Origin: Sphingobium quisquiliarum P25
GTDB lineage: Bacteria; Pseudomonadota; Alphaproteobacteria; Sphingomonadales; Sphingomonadaceae
Assembly (NCBI RefSeq): GCF_000445065.1
Contig: NZ_ATHO01000144.1
Location: 1-64,000, forward strand
Direction of reading: 5' to 3'
Length of the DNA: 64,000 nt
Shown: positions 9,670 through 17,852 of the stretch, piece by piece
Position numbering within the stretch: the stretch's first letter is position 1
Layout of the letters: each line of letters starts with the position of its first letter
Position numbers and translations under genes: made by a program
The notes under the pieces: generated by a model
The model's database searches: none
Told to the model about the DNA's origin: nothing
The model's input: only the letters and a program-made list of their open reading frames with translations

Positions 9670-9725
9670 GGTGCGGAGTAACCATGTTGGCGGGATAGCA
9701 GGCGCTACCGGTTCAAAATCTCGTC

Positions 9726-9805
9726 GTCCCCGCGCAGGCGGGGATCTATCTCACCGCACACGACTAGATTGCCGAAAGCTGCATGGGCCCCCGCTTGCGC
9801 GGGGA
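9726..9805. repeat. Inverted pair of REP-like palindromes
   Basis: TCCCCGC-GCAG-GCGGGGA (9727-9744) and CCCCGC-TTGC-GCGGGG (9789-9804) are near-copies about 45 bp apart. Their flanks (CGTCGTC before one, GGCG after the other) suggest opposite orientation, as in BIME/REP pairs. They lie between mtgA and the convergent phosphatase-like gene. Confidence 0.7.
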
Positions 9806-9890
9806 CGGCGAAGATGGGTGGTTTGCAGATGGAAGGCTTAGAGTCGGCGTCAGCCGGAAAGCTGACCAACGCCGAGCTCGTTAATTTACC

Positions 9891-10361
9891 TCATTTCGAG
9901 AGGCGATGGGGCAGCGAGCTACCGGCATCATCTCCGATGAACGACGCCCACACGCCTCCTGGCAGCCATACCGTGTCCATCAGCGCTCGCGCCTGCATAT
10001 CATCGTGCCCCAAAACCTCTCGTTGCCAACGATAAAGAAAGGCGGATACTCGCATGTTCGCAATGCAATGGACATGCACTGGCCTGCCTTCCAACTTAGC
10101 CATCACGTCACAGAACTTAGTGAAGTCTTCTTCGGTTGGTCGATCGAAGTCCACAGGGATGTGGATATAAGTCAAGCCAAGACGATCAAGAGAGGCAGCT
10201 TCATCAGGAAGAGCCTTTTCATGTGTGTGCAGCCCAAGATTTATCACGTGCCCAATGCCAAGCTTGGAAAGCTCGGCGAGTTGCTCTTCGGTGGGTTGGC
10301 CTGATGTAGTGACGCAGCCGTCAAGGCGCCGCCAGTTATAGATATGGGTAGGATCGGACAT
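9891..10361 (-). CDS. Protein tyrosine phosphatase-like protein, CX4R loop
   Basis: This 156-residue protein resembles small dual-specificity/tyrosine phosphatase-fold proteins (TSGQPTEEQ, then GIGHVINLGL, a general-acid-like segment IPVDFDRPTEEDF, and the loop VHCIANMRVSAF). The loop reads H-C-four residues-R rather than the canonical H-C-five-R, confirmed at nucleotide level. It may be a variant phosphatase or a pseudoenzyme binding a phosphate group. No signal peptide is seen. Base composition is visibly less GC-rich than the flanking genes, which hints at acquisition. Confidence 0.72.
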   Translation of the reverse strand: MSDPTHIYNWRRLDGCVTTSGQPTEEQLAELSKLGIGHVINLGLHTHEKALPDEAASLDRLGLTYIHIPVDFDRPTEEDFTKFCDVMAKLEGRPVHVHCIANMRVSAFLYRWQREVLGHDDMQARALMDTVWLPGGVWASFIGDDAGSSLPHRLSK

Positions 10362-10667
10362 ACGGCACCTCCATTAAAAGGGTGCCCAGGCGAGCGGCGG
10401 CTGCGTTTCGCGCTCCACGGTGGTGCTCCACCTTCCTCGCCAGTCACGCGAACGCGTATCATATACCCTATGACAGCGTCACCGCCAAGCAGGTCCATTG
10501 CTGGAACGACGAGTTCGAAGCGTATCAGTGCTTGTGCTATTCGGCAGCAATTGGCCGGTTTCAGCCGTCCACTTACATATATGCATTTAGCACAAGCATC
10601 TTAACCATTGCGGTCAGGCAACAGCTACAATCCAAGGCTAGATCATAACCTCCTGCCTCGCTCCATC
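10362..10667. other. Non-coding, AT-richer gap
   Basis: About 300 bp upstream of the phosphatase-like gene, with lower GC than the surroundings. Short open frames on both strands (for example an 88-codon one ending at 10648) have no recognisable domain or convincing start signal. It probably carries the phosphatase promoter. Confidence 0.5.
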
Positions 10668-10704
10668 AAAAAAAGGCCCGCCGCAGTTACCCGGCGAGCC
10701 TTTC
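10668..10704 (-). terminator. Rho-independent terminator of clpX
   Basis: On the minus strand, AAAGGCTCGCCG pairs with CGGCGGGCCTTT around about eight bases, followed by a T-run of about seven. It starts 16 bp after the clpX stop. Confidence 0.88.
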
Positions 10705-10720
10705 ATAGCAGCGAGTCTCC

Positions 10721-11989
10721 TCAAGCCGCGTCTTCGGCGCGCTTGTCCTTTTCGCTGAATACCCGGATCGGTTCCTTGGTCCCGGCGACGACATCCTTGT
10801 CCACAACGACCTCGCCCACGCCTTCCATGGACGGCAGGTCGAACATCGTGTCGAGCAGGATCGATTCGAGGATCGACCGAAGCCCACGCGCGCCGGTCTT
10901 GCGCTCGATGGCTTTCTTCGCGATCGCGGTCAGGGCATCATCCGTGAAGCTCAGTTCGACATTTTCCATGTCGAACAGCTTGGCATATTGCTTCACCAGC
11001 GCGTTCTTCGGTTCGACCAGGATCTTGACCAGAGCGGCCACGTCCAGATCCTCCAGTGTCGCGATCACCGGCAGACGGCCGACGAATTCGGGGATCAGGC
11101 CGAATTTCAACAGGTCTTCCGGCTCGCTCTGACGCAGCAGTTCGCCCGTCTTGCGCTCCTCCGGCGCGGCGACATGGGCGCCAAAGCCGATCGACTTGGC
11201 TTCCAGACGGTCGCCGATGATCTTTTCCAGACCCGCGAACGCGCCGCCGCAGATGAAGAGGATGTTGGTCGTATCGACTTGCAGGAACTCTTGCTGCGGA
11301 TGCTTGCGTCCACCCTGCGGAGGAACCGACGCGGTCGTCCCCTCCATCAGCTTGAGCAGCGCCTGCTGCACGCCTTCTCCCGACACATCGCGCGTGATCG
11401 AGGGGTTTTCCGCCTTACGGCTGATCTTGTCGATCTCGTCGATATAGACGATGCCGCGCTGCGCCTTCTCGACATTATAGTCGGACGCCTGGAGCAGCTT
11501 GAGGATGATGTTCTCCACATCCTCACCGACATAACCCGCTTCGGTCAGCGTCGTCGCGTCGGCCATGGTGAAAGGCACGTCGAACGTCTTCGCCAGCGTC
11601 TGCGCCAGCAACGTCTTGCCGCAGCCGGTCGGCCCGACAAGCAGGATGTTGGACTTGGCCAGTTCCACCTCGCCCGGCTTGGTGCCGTGGTTGAGGCGCT
11701 TGTAATGGTTGTGCACGGCAACGGACAGGACGCGCTTCGCCCGGTTCTGGCCGATCACATAATCGTCCAGCACATCGCAGATTTCCTGCGGAGTGGGTAC
11801 GCCGCCATCCTTCTTGCCGACGAGACCGCCCTTGGTCTCCTCACGGATGATGTCGTTGCACAGTTCCACGCATTCATCGCAGATGAACACGGTCGGCCCC
11901 GCGATCAGCTTCCGCACCTCATGCTGCGACTTGCCGCAGAAAGAGCAGTAAAGCGTGCTTTTGGAATCGGAGCCCGTAAGCTTAGTCAT
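10721..11989 (-). CDS. clpX: ClpX ATP-dependent unfoldase
   Basis: The AAA+ unfoldase recognises substrates such as CtrA and feeds them to ClpP. The 422-residue protein has the N-terminal C4 zinc-binding domain (C15, C18, C37, C40). It also has Walker A GPTGCGKT near residue 120, Walker [10 protein letters not shown], sensor regions, and the ClpP-docking IGF loop (KSIGFGAH). It is separated from clpP by 132 bp that contain an inverted repeat, so some independent expression is possible. Confidence 0.98.
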   Translation of the reverse strand: MTKLTGSDSKSTLYCSFCGKSQHEVRKLIAGPTVFICDECVELCNDIIREETKGGLVGKKDGGVPTPQEICDVLDDYVIGQNRAKRVLSVAVHNHYKRLNHGTKPGEVELAKSNILLVGPTGCGKTLLAQTLAKTFDVPFTMADATTLTEAGYVGEDVENIILKLLQASDYNVEKAQRGIVYIDEIDKISRKAENPSITRDVSGEGVQQALLKLMEGTTASVPPQGGRKHPQQEFLQVDTTNILFICGGAFAGLEKIIGDRLEAKSIGFGAHVAAPEERKTGELLRQSEPEDLLKFGLIPEFVGRLPVIATLEDLDVAALVKILVEPKNALVKQYAKLFDMENVELSFTDDALTAIAKKAIERKTGARGLRSILESILLDTMFDLPSMEGVGEVVVDKDVVAGTKEPIRVFSEKDKRAEDAA

Positions 11990-12045
11990 TCGCCAATCTT
12001 TCCTCCCTGCCCTTTGCGACCACCGCTCCGGGCGAGGGATGTTCT

Positions 12046-12067
12046 GGTCCTAGGATCATCCTAGACC
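12046..12067. promoter_or_regulatory. Inverted repeat in clpP-clpX gap
   Basis: The arms GGTCCTAGGAT and ATCCTAGACC form a 22-bp near-palindrome with one bulged base, 57 bp upstream of the clpX start. It contains CTAG twice, a rare tetranucleotide in GC-rich DNA. It could be an operator or an RNA hairpin. Confidence 0.45.
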
Positions 12068-12121
12068 GCGTCACGCCGGTTTCACAATAGGAGAAAACGG
12101 CGCGCGCGATTAAGATCCATG

Positions 12122-12757
12122 TCAACTTTCCGTCGTGTCCGGCAATGCCGGCCGCCGGTCGAATACCTCGTCCACCAGGCCGAAGGCTTTCGCCTCCTCC
12201 GCCTCAAGGAAGGTGTCGCGGTCCATCGCCCGCTCGATTTCCTCCAGCGGGCGGCCCGTATAGGTCGCATAGAGGGCATTCAGCCGCTGGCGGATGCGCA
12301 GGATTTCCTTCGCCTGGATTTCGATGTCGCTCGCCATGCCCTGCGCACCGCCCGAAGGCTGGTGGATCATGATGCGGGCGTTGGACAGCGCGATGCGCTT
12401 GCCCGGTTCGCCAGCCGCCAGAAGGAAGCTGCCCATCGACGCCGCCTGCCCTATGCAAACGGTGCCCACCTGCGGGCGGATATATTTCATGGTGTCGTGA
12501 ATCGCCATGCCGGACGTCACGACCCCGCCAGGCGAGTTGATGTACATCCAGATATCCTTCTTCGGATTTTCCGACTCAAGGAACAGCAGCTGGGCGACGA
12601 TCAGCGACGCCATATGATCCTCAACCTGGCCGGTCACGAAGATGATCCGCTCACGCAGCAGGCGCGAATAGATGTCGAAGCTGCGTTCCCCCCGATTCGA
12701 CTGCTCGATGACGATGGGGACCAGCGCGGCCATGGGATCAGACATGATATCGGTCAT
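12122..12757 (-). CDS. clpP: ClpP protease subunit
   Basis: This is the serine peptidase core of ClpXP/ClpAP. The 211-residue protein has the catalytic serine at S107 (GQAASMGS), histidine at H132 (MIHQPSGG) and an aspartate near the C-terminus (AMDRDTF). The short N-terminal propeptide region is typical. It lies upstream of clpX. A heat-shock-type promoter can be drawn just upstream. The usual immediate neighbour, tig, is displaced by a glycosyltransferase gene. Confidence 0.97.
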   Translation of the reverse strand: MTDIMSDPMAALVPIVIEQSNRGERSFDIYSRLLRERIIFVTGQVEDHMASLIVAQLLFLESENPKKDIWMYINSPGGVVTSGMAIHDTMKYIRPQVGTVCIGQAASMGSFLLAAGEPGKRIALSNARIMIHQPSGGAQGMASDIEIQAKEILRIRQRLNALYATYTGRPLEEIERAMDRDTFLEAEEAKAFGLVDEVFDRRPALPDTTES

Positions 12758-12794
12758 TTTGCTCTTTCAGCTAAGGTGCTTTTGCCCGAACACT

Positions 12795-12823
12795 ACATCG
12801 GCACAAAAGCCGGACGGTTCAAG
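12795..12823 (-). promoter_or_regulatory. Candidate RpoH-type promoter of clpP
   Basis: On the minus strand CTTGAAC, 15 bases, then CCGATGT resembles the sigma-32 consensus CTTGAAA-N11-16-CCCATNT. It lies about 38 bp upstream of the clpP start. The match is good in the -35 element and partial in the -10. Confidence 0.45.
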
Positions 12824-12847
12824 GGGTCGCGTGAACAGGCGGCGGCT

Positions 12848-13825
12848 TCAGTCGCGGCGGGCGAAATCGGACGGCGCGCGGAAACCCAGATAGGCAAGCC
12901 GCCGCACCTCCCGCCGCCCGCGAACCACGGTATCGAGGATAAGGCCGCACATCGCCGACAGGGTCGCCAGGATCATGAGGCCAGTCACCAGGATCGCCGT
13001 GGGAAATCTGGGGACCAGGCCCGTTTCCATATAGGTGAGGATGAGCGGCGCCGCCAGGGCAAGGCTCATCGCCGCGAGCAGCGCCGCTATGATCCCGAAG
13101 AACAGGACGGGCCGCTCGATGCGGTAGAGGGTGATGATGGTCCGCAGGATTCGCCAGCCGTCCCGATAAGTGCTGAGCTTGCTGACGGAGCCCTCAGGGC
13201 GCGCGCCATAGACCGTCATGACCTCGGCGACCGGCATGGACAGCTCCAGCGCATGGACGCTGATCTCCGTTTCGATCTCGAAACCCGCCGACAGCACCGG
13301 AAAGCTTTTCACGAAGCGGCGGGAAAAGACGCGATAGCCGGAAAGGATATCGGTGAAGCTGCGGCCGAACAGTTGCTTCAACAGGCTGGTCAGCGCCCAA
13401 TTGCCGAAGCGATGCCCGCGCCGGTAGGCTTCCTCCACCTCGCTCTTGCGGGCGCCGACCACCATGTCCAGATTATCCTCCAGCATAGCGGCCACCATGC
13501 GCGGCGCGGCGGCGGCTTCATAGGTCGCGTCGCCATCCGCCATGACATAGATGTCGGCATCCACATCCGCGAACATACGGCGGACGACGTGCCCTTTCCC
13601 CTGCTGCGATACGCGGCGGACGATCGCACCCGCTCCTGCCGCCAGTTCGCGGCTGCCGTCGCTGCTGTTATTGTCGAAAACATAGACATCGGCGGCGGGA
13701 AAGGCGCGGCGGAAATCCTCGACCGTCCGCACGATCGCTCCTGCCTCATTATAGCAGGGCAGGATGACGGCAATGCGCGGACCTTCCGTCCCCTGCGCGC
13801 CTGCCACTGCCGGAAATTCCTTCAT
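12848..13825 (-). CDS. Family 2 glycosyltransferase with C-terminal TM helices
   Basis: The 325-residue protein (start at 13825, MKEFPAVAG) has a GT-A domain beginning IAVILPCYNEAGAI and a DGD metal-binding motif in YVMADGDATYE. It continues with GARKSEVEEAYRRGHRFGN and ILSGYRVFSRRFVKS, typical of dolichyl/polyprenyl-phosphate sugar transferases and related GT2. Two hydrophobic segments near the C-terminus (PVLFFGIIAALLAAMSLALA and AILVTGLMILATLSAMCG) suggest membrane anchoring. The acceptor is unknown. Its position between tig and clpP is unusual, and a longer upstream open frame to 13948 looks non-native. Confidence 0.85.
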   Translation of the reverse strand: MKEFPAVAGAQGTEGPRIAVILPCYNEAGAIVRTVEDFRRAFPAADVYVFDNNSSDGSRELAAGAGAIVRRVSQQGKGHVVRRMFADVDADIYVMADGDATYEAAAAPRMVAAMLEDNLDMVVGARKSEVEEAYRRGHRFGNWALTSLLKQLFGRSFTDILSGYRVFSRRFVKSFPVLSAGFEIETEISVHALELSMPVAEVMTVYGARPEGSVSKLSTYRDGWRILRTIITLYRIERPVLFFGIIAALLAAMSLALAAPLILTYMETGLVPRFPTAILVTGLMILATLSAMCGLILDTVVRGRREVRRLAYLGFRAPSDFARRD

Positions 13826-13987
13826 CACCCAACTCTCTCGCCCCAACGGCGCCCCCAATCGACCTGGCGCTCCTGCGGGCAGGGCCCTGATCCGGGCTCC
13901 AGCCCCGCTAAGAGCACGATACCTCCAGCGGCGCTCCCCAGACCACATGAACGGGCCTGATTAACATTTCGTCTGCCATGGCACGGC

Positions 13988-14030
13988 AAAAATGAAAAGC
14001 GCCCGCGCTTCCATAGAAGCCGGGCGCCCG
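13988..14030 (-). terminator. Terminator downstream of tig
   Basis: On the minus strand GCGCCCGGCTT and AAGCGCGGGCGC form a stem with one bulge and a six-base loop. It is followed by TTTTCATTTTT, about 20 bp after the tig stop. Confidence 0.75.
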
Positions 14031-14050
14031 TCATTCAGGCAATGACAGCC

Positions 14051-15652
14051 TTATTCAGCCTTGGCGGCAGCCTTCTTGGCAGGGGCCTTCCGGGCTTTGG
14101 GCTTATCCTCCGCAGCGGCATCTTCGGCCACGGCTTCGTCCTTCTTCGCAGCAGCCTTCTTCGCCGGAGCCTTCTTGGCAGGGGTTTCAGCCGCAGCCTC
14201 AGCAGCAGGCGCTTCCTCAGCCTCAGCCGCCTTCTTCTTGGGAGCAGCCTTCTTCTTCGGCTTTTCCTCATGATCGTGGTCATGGCCGCAGCCGGGGCCG
14301 TGGACATGCGGTTTCAGATCGCCATCTTCCGCCTCAATCGCGGCTTCCAGCTCTTCGCGGCTGACAGCGCGGTCAGTGATCTCCGCCTTTTCGAACAGGA
14401 AGTCGACGACCTTGTCCTCATAGAGGGGCGCACGCAACTGAGCGGCGGCCATCGGGTCCTGACGGACATATTGGACGAACCGCTCGCGGTCCTGCGGGCT
14501 GTACTGCTGCGCCGCCTGCATGATGAGGCGGTTCATTTCCTGATCGGAAACGGTAACGCCGTTCGCCTGACCGATTTCCGAAAGCAGCAGGCCCAGGCGG
14601 ACGCGGCGCACAGCGATGGCGCGATAGTCCTCCTTCTCCGCTTCCATCTCCTTGATGGCCGCTTCGGGATCTTCCTCATGGCTGGCTTCATGCTGAAGCT
14701 GCGCCCAGATCTGGTTGAATTCGGCCTCGACCATGCTCGGCGGCACGTCGAAATCATGAGCAGCAGCCAGCTGGTCGAGCAGCTTGCGCTTCATATAGGT
14801 GCGCGTGAGGCCGTTATGTTCCTGCTCAATCTGCCCCTTCAGCAGTTCCTTGAGCTTGTCCAGCCCTTCAAGGCCAAGCGACCTGGCGAAATCATCGTCC
14901 AGCTTGGGCTTGTCCGCGTCCAGTATGGCCTTGACGGTGACGTCGAAGGTCGCGGCCTTGCCAGCAAGATGCGCCGCACCATAATCTTCGGGGAAGGTGA
15001 CGGTGATCGTCTTCTCGTCGCCCTTCTTGACGCCGGTCAGCTGCTCCTCAAAACCGGGGATGAACTGACCCGAACCAATCTTGAGCTTCACATCCTCGGC
15101 CGAACCGCCTTCAAAGGCTTCGCCGTCGATCTTGCCGACGAAGTCGATGGTCAGCGTGTCGCCGTCCTTCGCCTTGTGCGAGGCAGGATATTCTTCCAGC
15201 GCGCCCTGCTGGCTGGCGATACGGCCAGCGGCTTCATCGACCTGAGCGTCGGCCACTTCGACGGTCAGCCGTTCCAGCTTCAAGCCTTCGATGCTGGGCG
15301 CCGCGATTTCAGGCAGCACTTCCAGCGCGACCTTCACCTCTGCGTCCTTGCCGAACTCGAAGCCTTCGTCCAGCTCGACCGACGGCTGCATGGCCGGGCG
15401 CAGCTTGTTGTCGGCGATCAGCTTCTGGATGCTGTCCTGGATCGAACTGTTGAGAGCGTCGCGCTGGAGCGATTCGCCGTGCATCTTCTTGACGAGGTTG
15501 GCGGGCACCTTGCCGGGGCGGAAGCCGGGCATGCGGACCTGCGGCGCGATGGCGGCGACTTCCTTTTCGACGCGGGCGTCGATGTCCTTCGACGTGATGG
15601 TCACGGTGTAGGCGCGCTTCAGGCCTTCGTTCAACGTCTCGACAGTCTGCAT
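14051..15652 (-). CDS. tig: Trigger factor with long His/Lys-Ala tail
   Basis: This is a ribosome-bound chaperone and peptidyl-prolyl isomerase. The protein is 533 residues from the ATG at 15652, which has GAGAGAAGAG just upstream; the TTG at 15664 is rejected. The ribosome-binding signature GFRPGKVP is near residue 43. An FKBP domain follows (GDTLTIDFVGKIDGEAFEGG), then the helical substrate cradle. The usual length is about 430-450. Here the C-terminus adds a histidine-rich stretch (HVHGPGCGHDHDH, about 449-461) and about 70 residues of repeated PAKK/KAAAK. The body is standard; the tail function is unknown. Confidence 0.97.
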   Translation of the reverse strand: MQTVETLNEGLKRAYTVTITSKDIDARVEKEVAAIAPQVRMPGFRPGKVPANLVKKMHGESLQRDALNSSIQDSIQKLIADNKLRPAMQPSVELDEGFEFGKDAEVKVALEVLPEIAAPSIEGLKLERLTVEVADAQVDEAAGRIASQQGALEEYPASHKAKDGDTLTIDFVGKIDGEAFEGGSAEDVKLKIGSGQFIPGFEEQLTGVKKGDEKTITVTFPEDYGAAHLAGKAATFDVTVKAILDADKPKLDDDFARSLGLEGLDKLKELLKGQIEQEHNGLTRTYMKRKLLDQLAAAHDFDVPPSMVEAEFNQIWAQLQHEASHEEDPEAAIKEMEAEKEDYRAIAVRRVRLGLLLSEIGQANGVTVSDQEMNRLIMQAAQQYSPQDRERFVQYVRQDPMAAAQLRAPLYEDKVVDFLFEKAEITDRAVSREELEAAIEAEDGDLKPHVHGPGCGHDHDHEEKPKKKAAPKKKAAEAEEAPAAEAAAETPAKKAPAKKAAAKKDEAVAEDAAAEDKPKARKAPAKKAAAKAE

Positions 15653-15720
15653 CTCTTCTCTCAAACGCTTTCTTCAGCTGAATTCAGATGGCGCCTGCTA
15701 TGACGCAAGGCCTGGCGCTC

Positions 15721-15805
15721 TGGTGCGGGCGAAGGGACTCGAACCCCCACATCTTGCGATACCAGAACCTAAATCTGGCGCGTCTACCAGTTTCGCCACG
15801 CCCGC
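15721..15805 (-). tRNA. tRNA-Leu (anticodon UAG)
   Basis: On the minus strand the acceptor GCGGGCG pairs with CGCCCGC, the T-loop is GGTTCGAGTC, and the anticodon stem CCAGA/TCTGG encloses TTTAGGT, giving anticodon UAG for CUA. A long variable arm marks a class II tRNA and CCA is encoded. It lies 68 bp upstream of tig on the same strand. Confidence 0.96.
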
Positions 15806-15920
15806 ATCGGCCGCCGGTCGGCGCGGCATAGAGAAAAGCATCCGGCGAGGCAAGCAATTGTGGATAAGTGGCGGGGAACCCGCCCGCGGCCCGCGCGTAG
15901 CCATCCCGAAGGAGAGACAG

Positions 15921-16112
15921 ATGGCCACTCAGCCCACGCCGGAACCGATCGACATTCCCCCGCCGGATACGATCGAGCCGCAATCGCCCCCCGAAGCGCC
16001 GCCGCCGTCAACGCCGGATGAGACTCCCGGCGGCGAACCGCCCGGTTTTGTCCCGAACCGGCCTGATTACGATCAGCCCGATCGCTCCATTCCCGAGCTT
16101 CCACCGGATTGA
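15921..16112 (+). CDS. Small proline-rich hypothetical protein
   Basis: A 63-residue protein, about one third proline with many Glu/Asp, beginning MATQPTPEPIDIPPPD. The ATG has an excellent Shine-Dalgarno (AAGGAGAGA, 3-4 bases before), which is the main support for it being real. There is no signal peptide, membrane segment or domain. It sits alone between tRNA-Leu and the sigma factor gene. Function is unknown, and the acidic Pro-rich composition suggests an unstructured peptide. Confidence 0.65.
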   Translation: MATQPTPEPIDIPPPDTIEPQSPPEAPPPSTPDETPGGEPPGFVPNRPDYDQPDRSIPELPPD

Positions 16113-16272
16113 GGCGCGCATTCATCCACAGTTTTTCTGCAACAGTGCAAAGTTTTTTTCGCTGGTTAGTCCTTATTCACCTTCCAGCGCTGGACAGGTC
16201 CATGCAGGCATGATTGTACTATGACAAACATATGAAAACGGGAGAGGCGCGGCTGACATCAAGGGGGTCAAC

Positions 16273-16872
16273 GTGCATCATGTTCGCGCCAAACTGGACT
16301 GGTTCAAGACTGTCATCCTACCGCAGGAGGCCGCCCTTAGAGGACGGTTGAGGCGGATACTTCCCTCTACCCACGAACTCGATGACATGGTCGCGGAGGT
16401 ATTGACCCGCGCCTATGCCACGGAAAACTGGGAAAATGTCACCACAGGGCGCGCCTATCTTTTTACGATAGCGCGCAACCTGGTGATCGACGCCGCCCGC
16501 CGCAACAAGGTGGTCAGCTTCGAAACGATCGCCGACCTGGAACTGTTGCAGGGCGACAATAATGTCGAAGCGCAGCTTCACGCCCGCGAAGCGCTGCGCC
16601 AGGTCGAAGCCATTGTCGACTCGCTTCCGCCGCAGTGCCGCAGGGTCTTCATCCTCCGCCGTATCCACGAAAGATCGATGCTGGAAATAGCGGCGGAGAT
16701 GTCCCTGTCCGTTTCTACAGTTGAAAAACATCTGGCCAAAGCAATCGGGATAGTTATGCGGGCCTGGGCGGAACGTGAGGAAACGGATTTCGAGCGTGCA
16801 GGCGTCGGGACCAGGTTCAAGCTGCGGAAGCAGGACAGCGATCGAAGCGGAAGCCGCGCGCCTGCTGGCTAG
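16273..16872 (+). CDS. ECF RNA polymerase sigma factor (FecI type)
   Basis: The 199-residue protein has sigma-70 region 2 (DDMVAEVLTRAYATENW and AYLFTIARNLVIDAARR) and region 4 (LPPQCRRVFILRRIHERSMLEIAAEMSLSVSTVEKHL, in parts). FecI-type sigmas are held by a FecR partner and released by a TonB-dependent receptor signal. The start is GTG at 16273 with AAGGGGG about 6 bases upstream. The 3' end overlaps the FecR gene by 98 bp. No TonB receptor gene follows, so the inducing signal is not evident. Confidence 0.9.
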   Translation: MHHVRAKLDWFKTVILPQEAALRGRLRRILPSTHELDDMVAEVLTRAYATENWENVTTGRAYLFTIARNLVIDAARRNKVVSFETIADLELLQGDNNVEAQLHAREALRQVEAIVDSLPPQCRRVFILRRIHERSMLEIAAEMSLSVSTVEKHLAKAIGIVMRAWAEREETDFERAGVGTRFKLRKQDSDRSGSRAPAG

Positions 16873-17824
16873 GCTCAGCAGCGATCCCACTCCGCAGAAC
16901 GAAGCCGAACTCTATGCCTGGGTCGAAGCCGATCCGCGCCACGCCGTAGCGTTCGCCCAGGCAGAGGCTGCCTGGGAAGCGGCGGAAAGGCTGAAATGCG
17001 CCGCAGCGGACGTTCAACTGCCTCCATTGACCGAAATGGTCAGCGAGGAGCAGCAGCGGCGGCTTTCCCGCAATATCATCATCGCGGCAGCACTGGCCGT
17101 AACGCTTTTCATCATCGCCGCGATCGTGACGCTGCGCACCTTCAATGATGTCGACCGGTACAAGACCGCAGTGGGCGAGATTCGGAATGTCGCCCTCAGC
17201 GACGGATCGGCGCTCCATCTCAACAGCGACAGCGAAGCCGAGGTGCGCTACACGGACAATGGCCGCAAGGTCCGGCTGATCAAGGGCGAAGCGTCTTTCC
17301 AGGTGGCGCATGACAAGGACCGCCCTTTTGAGGTTGAAGCCCGTTCGGCGGTCGTCCGCGCTGTCGGAACGGTGTTCAACGTCCGGCTGCGGCCATCGCT
17401 TATCGAACTGACCGTCACGCGCGGCGCGATTACCGTCCGCTGCGGCGACAAGGCGGCTCAGCGCGTCGCGGCCGGGAACGGCGCCGTCCTCCAGCCGCGC
17501 AACATCGTGCTGACGCGGCTTGACCCGGACATGATCTCGCAGCGCACCGCCTGGCGTCATGGGATGATCGTCCTTAACGGCGAAACGGTCGAACAAGCCG
17601 CGGGAGAGTTTAATCGCTACCGCGTCGCGCCGATCCTGATTGGCGATATGCGCGCCTCTTCGCTGCGTATCAGTGGCCATTTCCGCACGAACGACAGCCA
17701 CGGCTTCCTCGCCCAGATGCAAGGAAGGCTTCCCGTGCGCGTGGTGGATGGAGAAGATGGATCAGTGATGCTGCTCTATCGGGACGAACCTGAACAGGCG
17801 AAGCCCGCGCCCTCCCCTGCCTAG
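16775..17824 (+). CDS. FecR-family anti-sigma/sigma regulator
   Basis: The 349-residue single-pass protein carries an N-terminal cytoplasmic DUF4880-type segment (YAWVEADPRHAVAFAQAEAAW, about 47-67) and a transmembrane helix at about 101-120. A periplasmic FecR domain follows (IRNVALSDGSALHLNSDSEA and KGEASFQVAHDKDRPFEVEA), then a C-terminal region like the short STN domain of TonB receptors. It should hold the adjacent ECF sigma inactive until signalled. GTG starts at 16775 or 16796 both overlap the sigma gene, implying translational coupling. It converges on the sirtuin gene. Confidence 0.88.
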   Translation: MRKRISSVQASGPGSSCGSRTAIEAEAARLLARLSSDPTPQNEAELYAWVEADPRHAVAFAQAEAAWEAAERLKCAAADVQLPPLTEMVSEEQQRRLSRNIIIAAALAVTLFIIAAIVTLRTFNDVDRYKTAVGEIRNVALSDGSALHLNSDSEAEVRYTDNGRKVRLIKGEASFQVAHDKDRPFEVEARSAVVRAVGTVFNVRLRPSLIELTVTRGAITVRCGDKAAQRVAAGNGAVLQPRNIVLTRLDPDMISQRTAWRHGMIVLNGETVEQAAGEFNRYRVAPILIGDMRASSLRISGHFRTNDSHGFLAQMQGRLPVRVVDGEDGSVMLLYRDEPEQAKPAPSPA

Positions 17825-17852
17825 GGCCTTGTTGGCCTGAACGGGATAAAGC

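Noticed and set aside
10382-10648. An 88-codon + strand frame in the AT-richer gap
   Set aside because: No domain, no clear ribosome site, and overlapping frames on the other strand are just as open.
12119-13960. A 613-codon open frame on the + strand antisense to clpP and the glycosyltransferase
   Set aside because: It is rich in His/Arg/Asp typical of reverse-frame reading of GC-rich genes, and both opposite-strand genes are clearly real.
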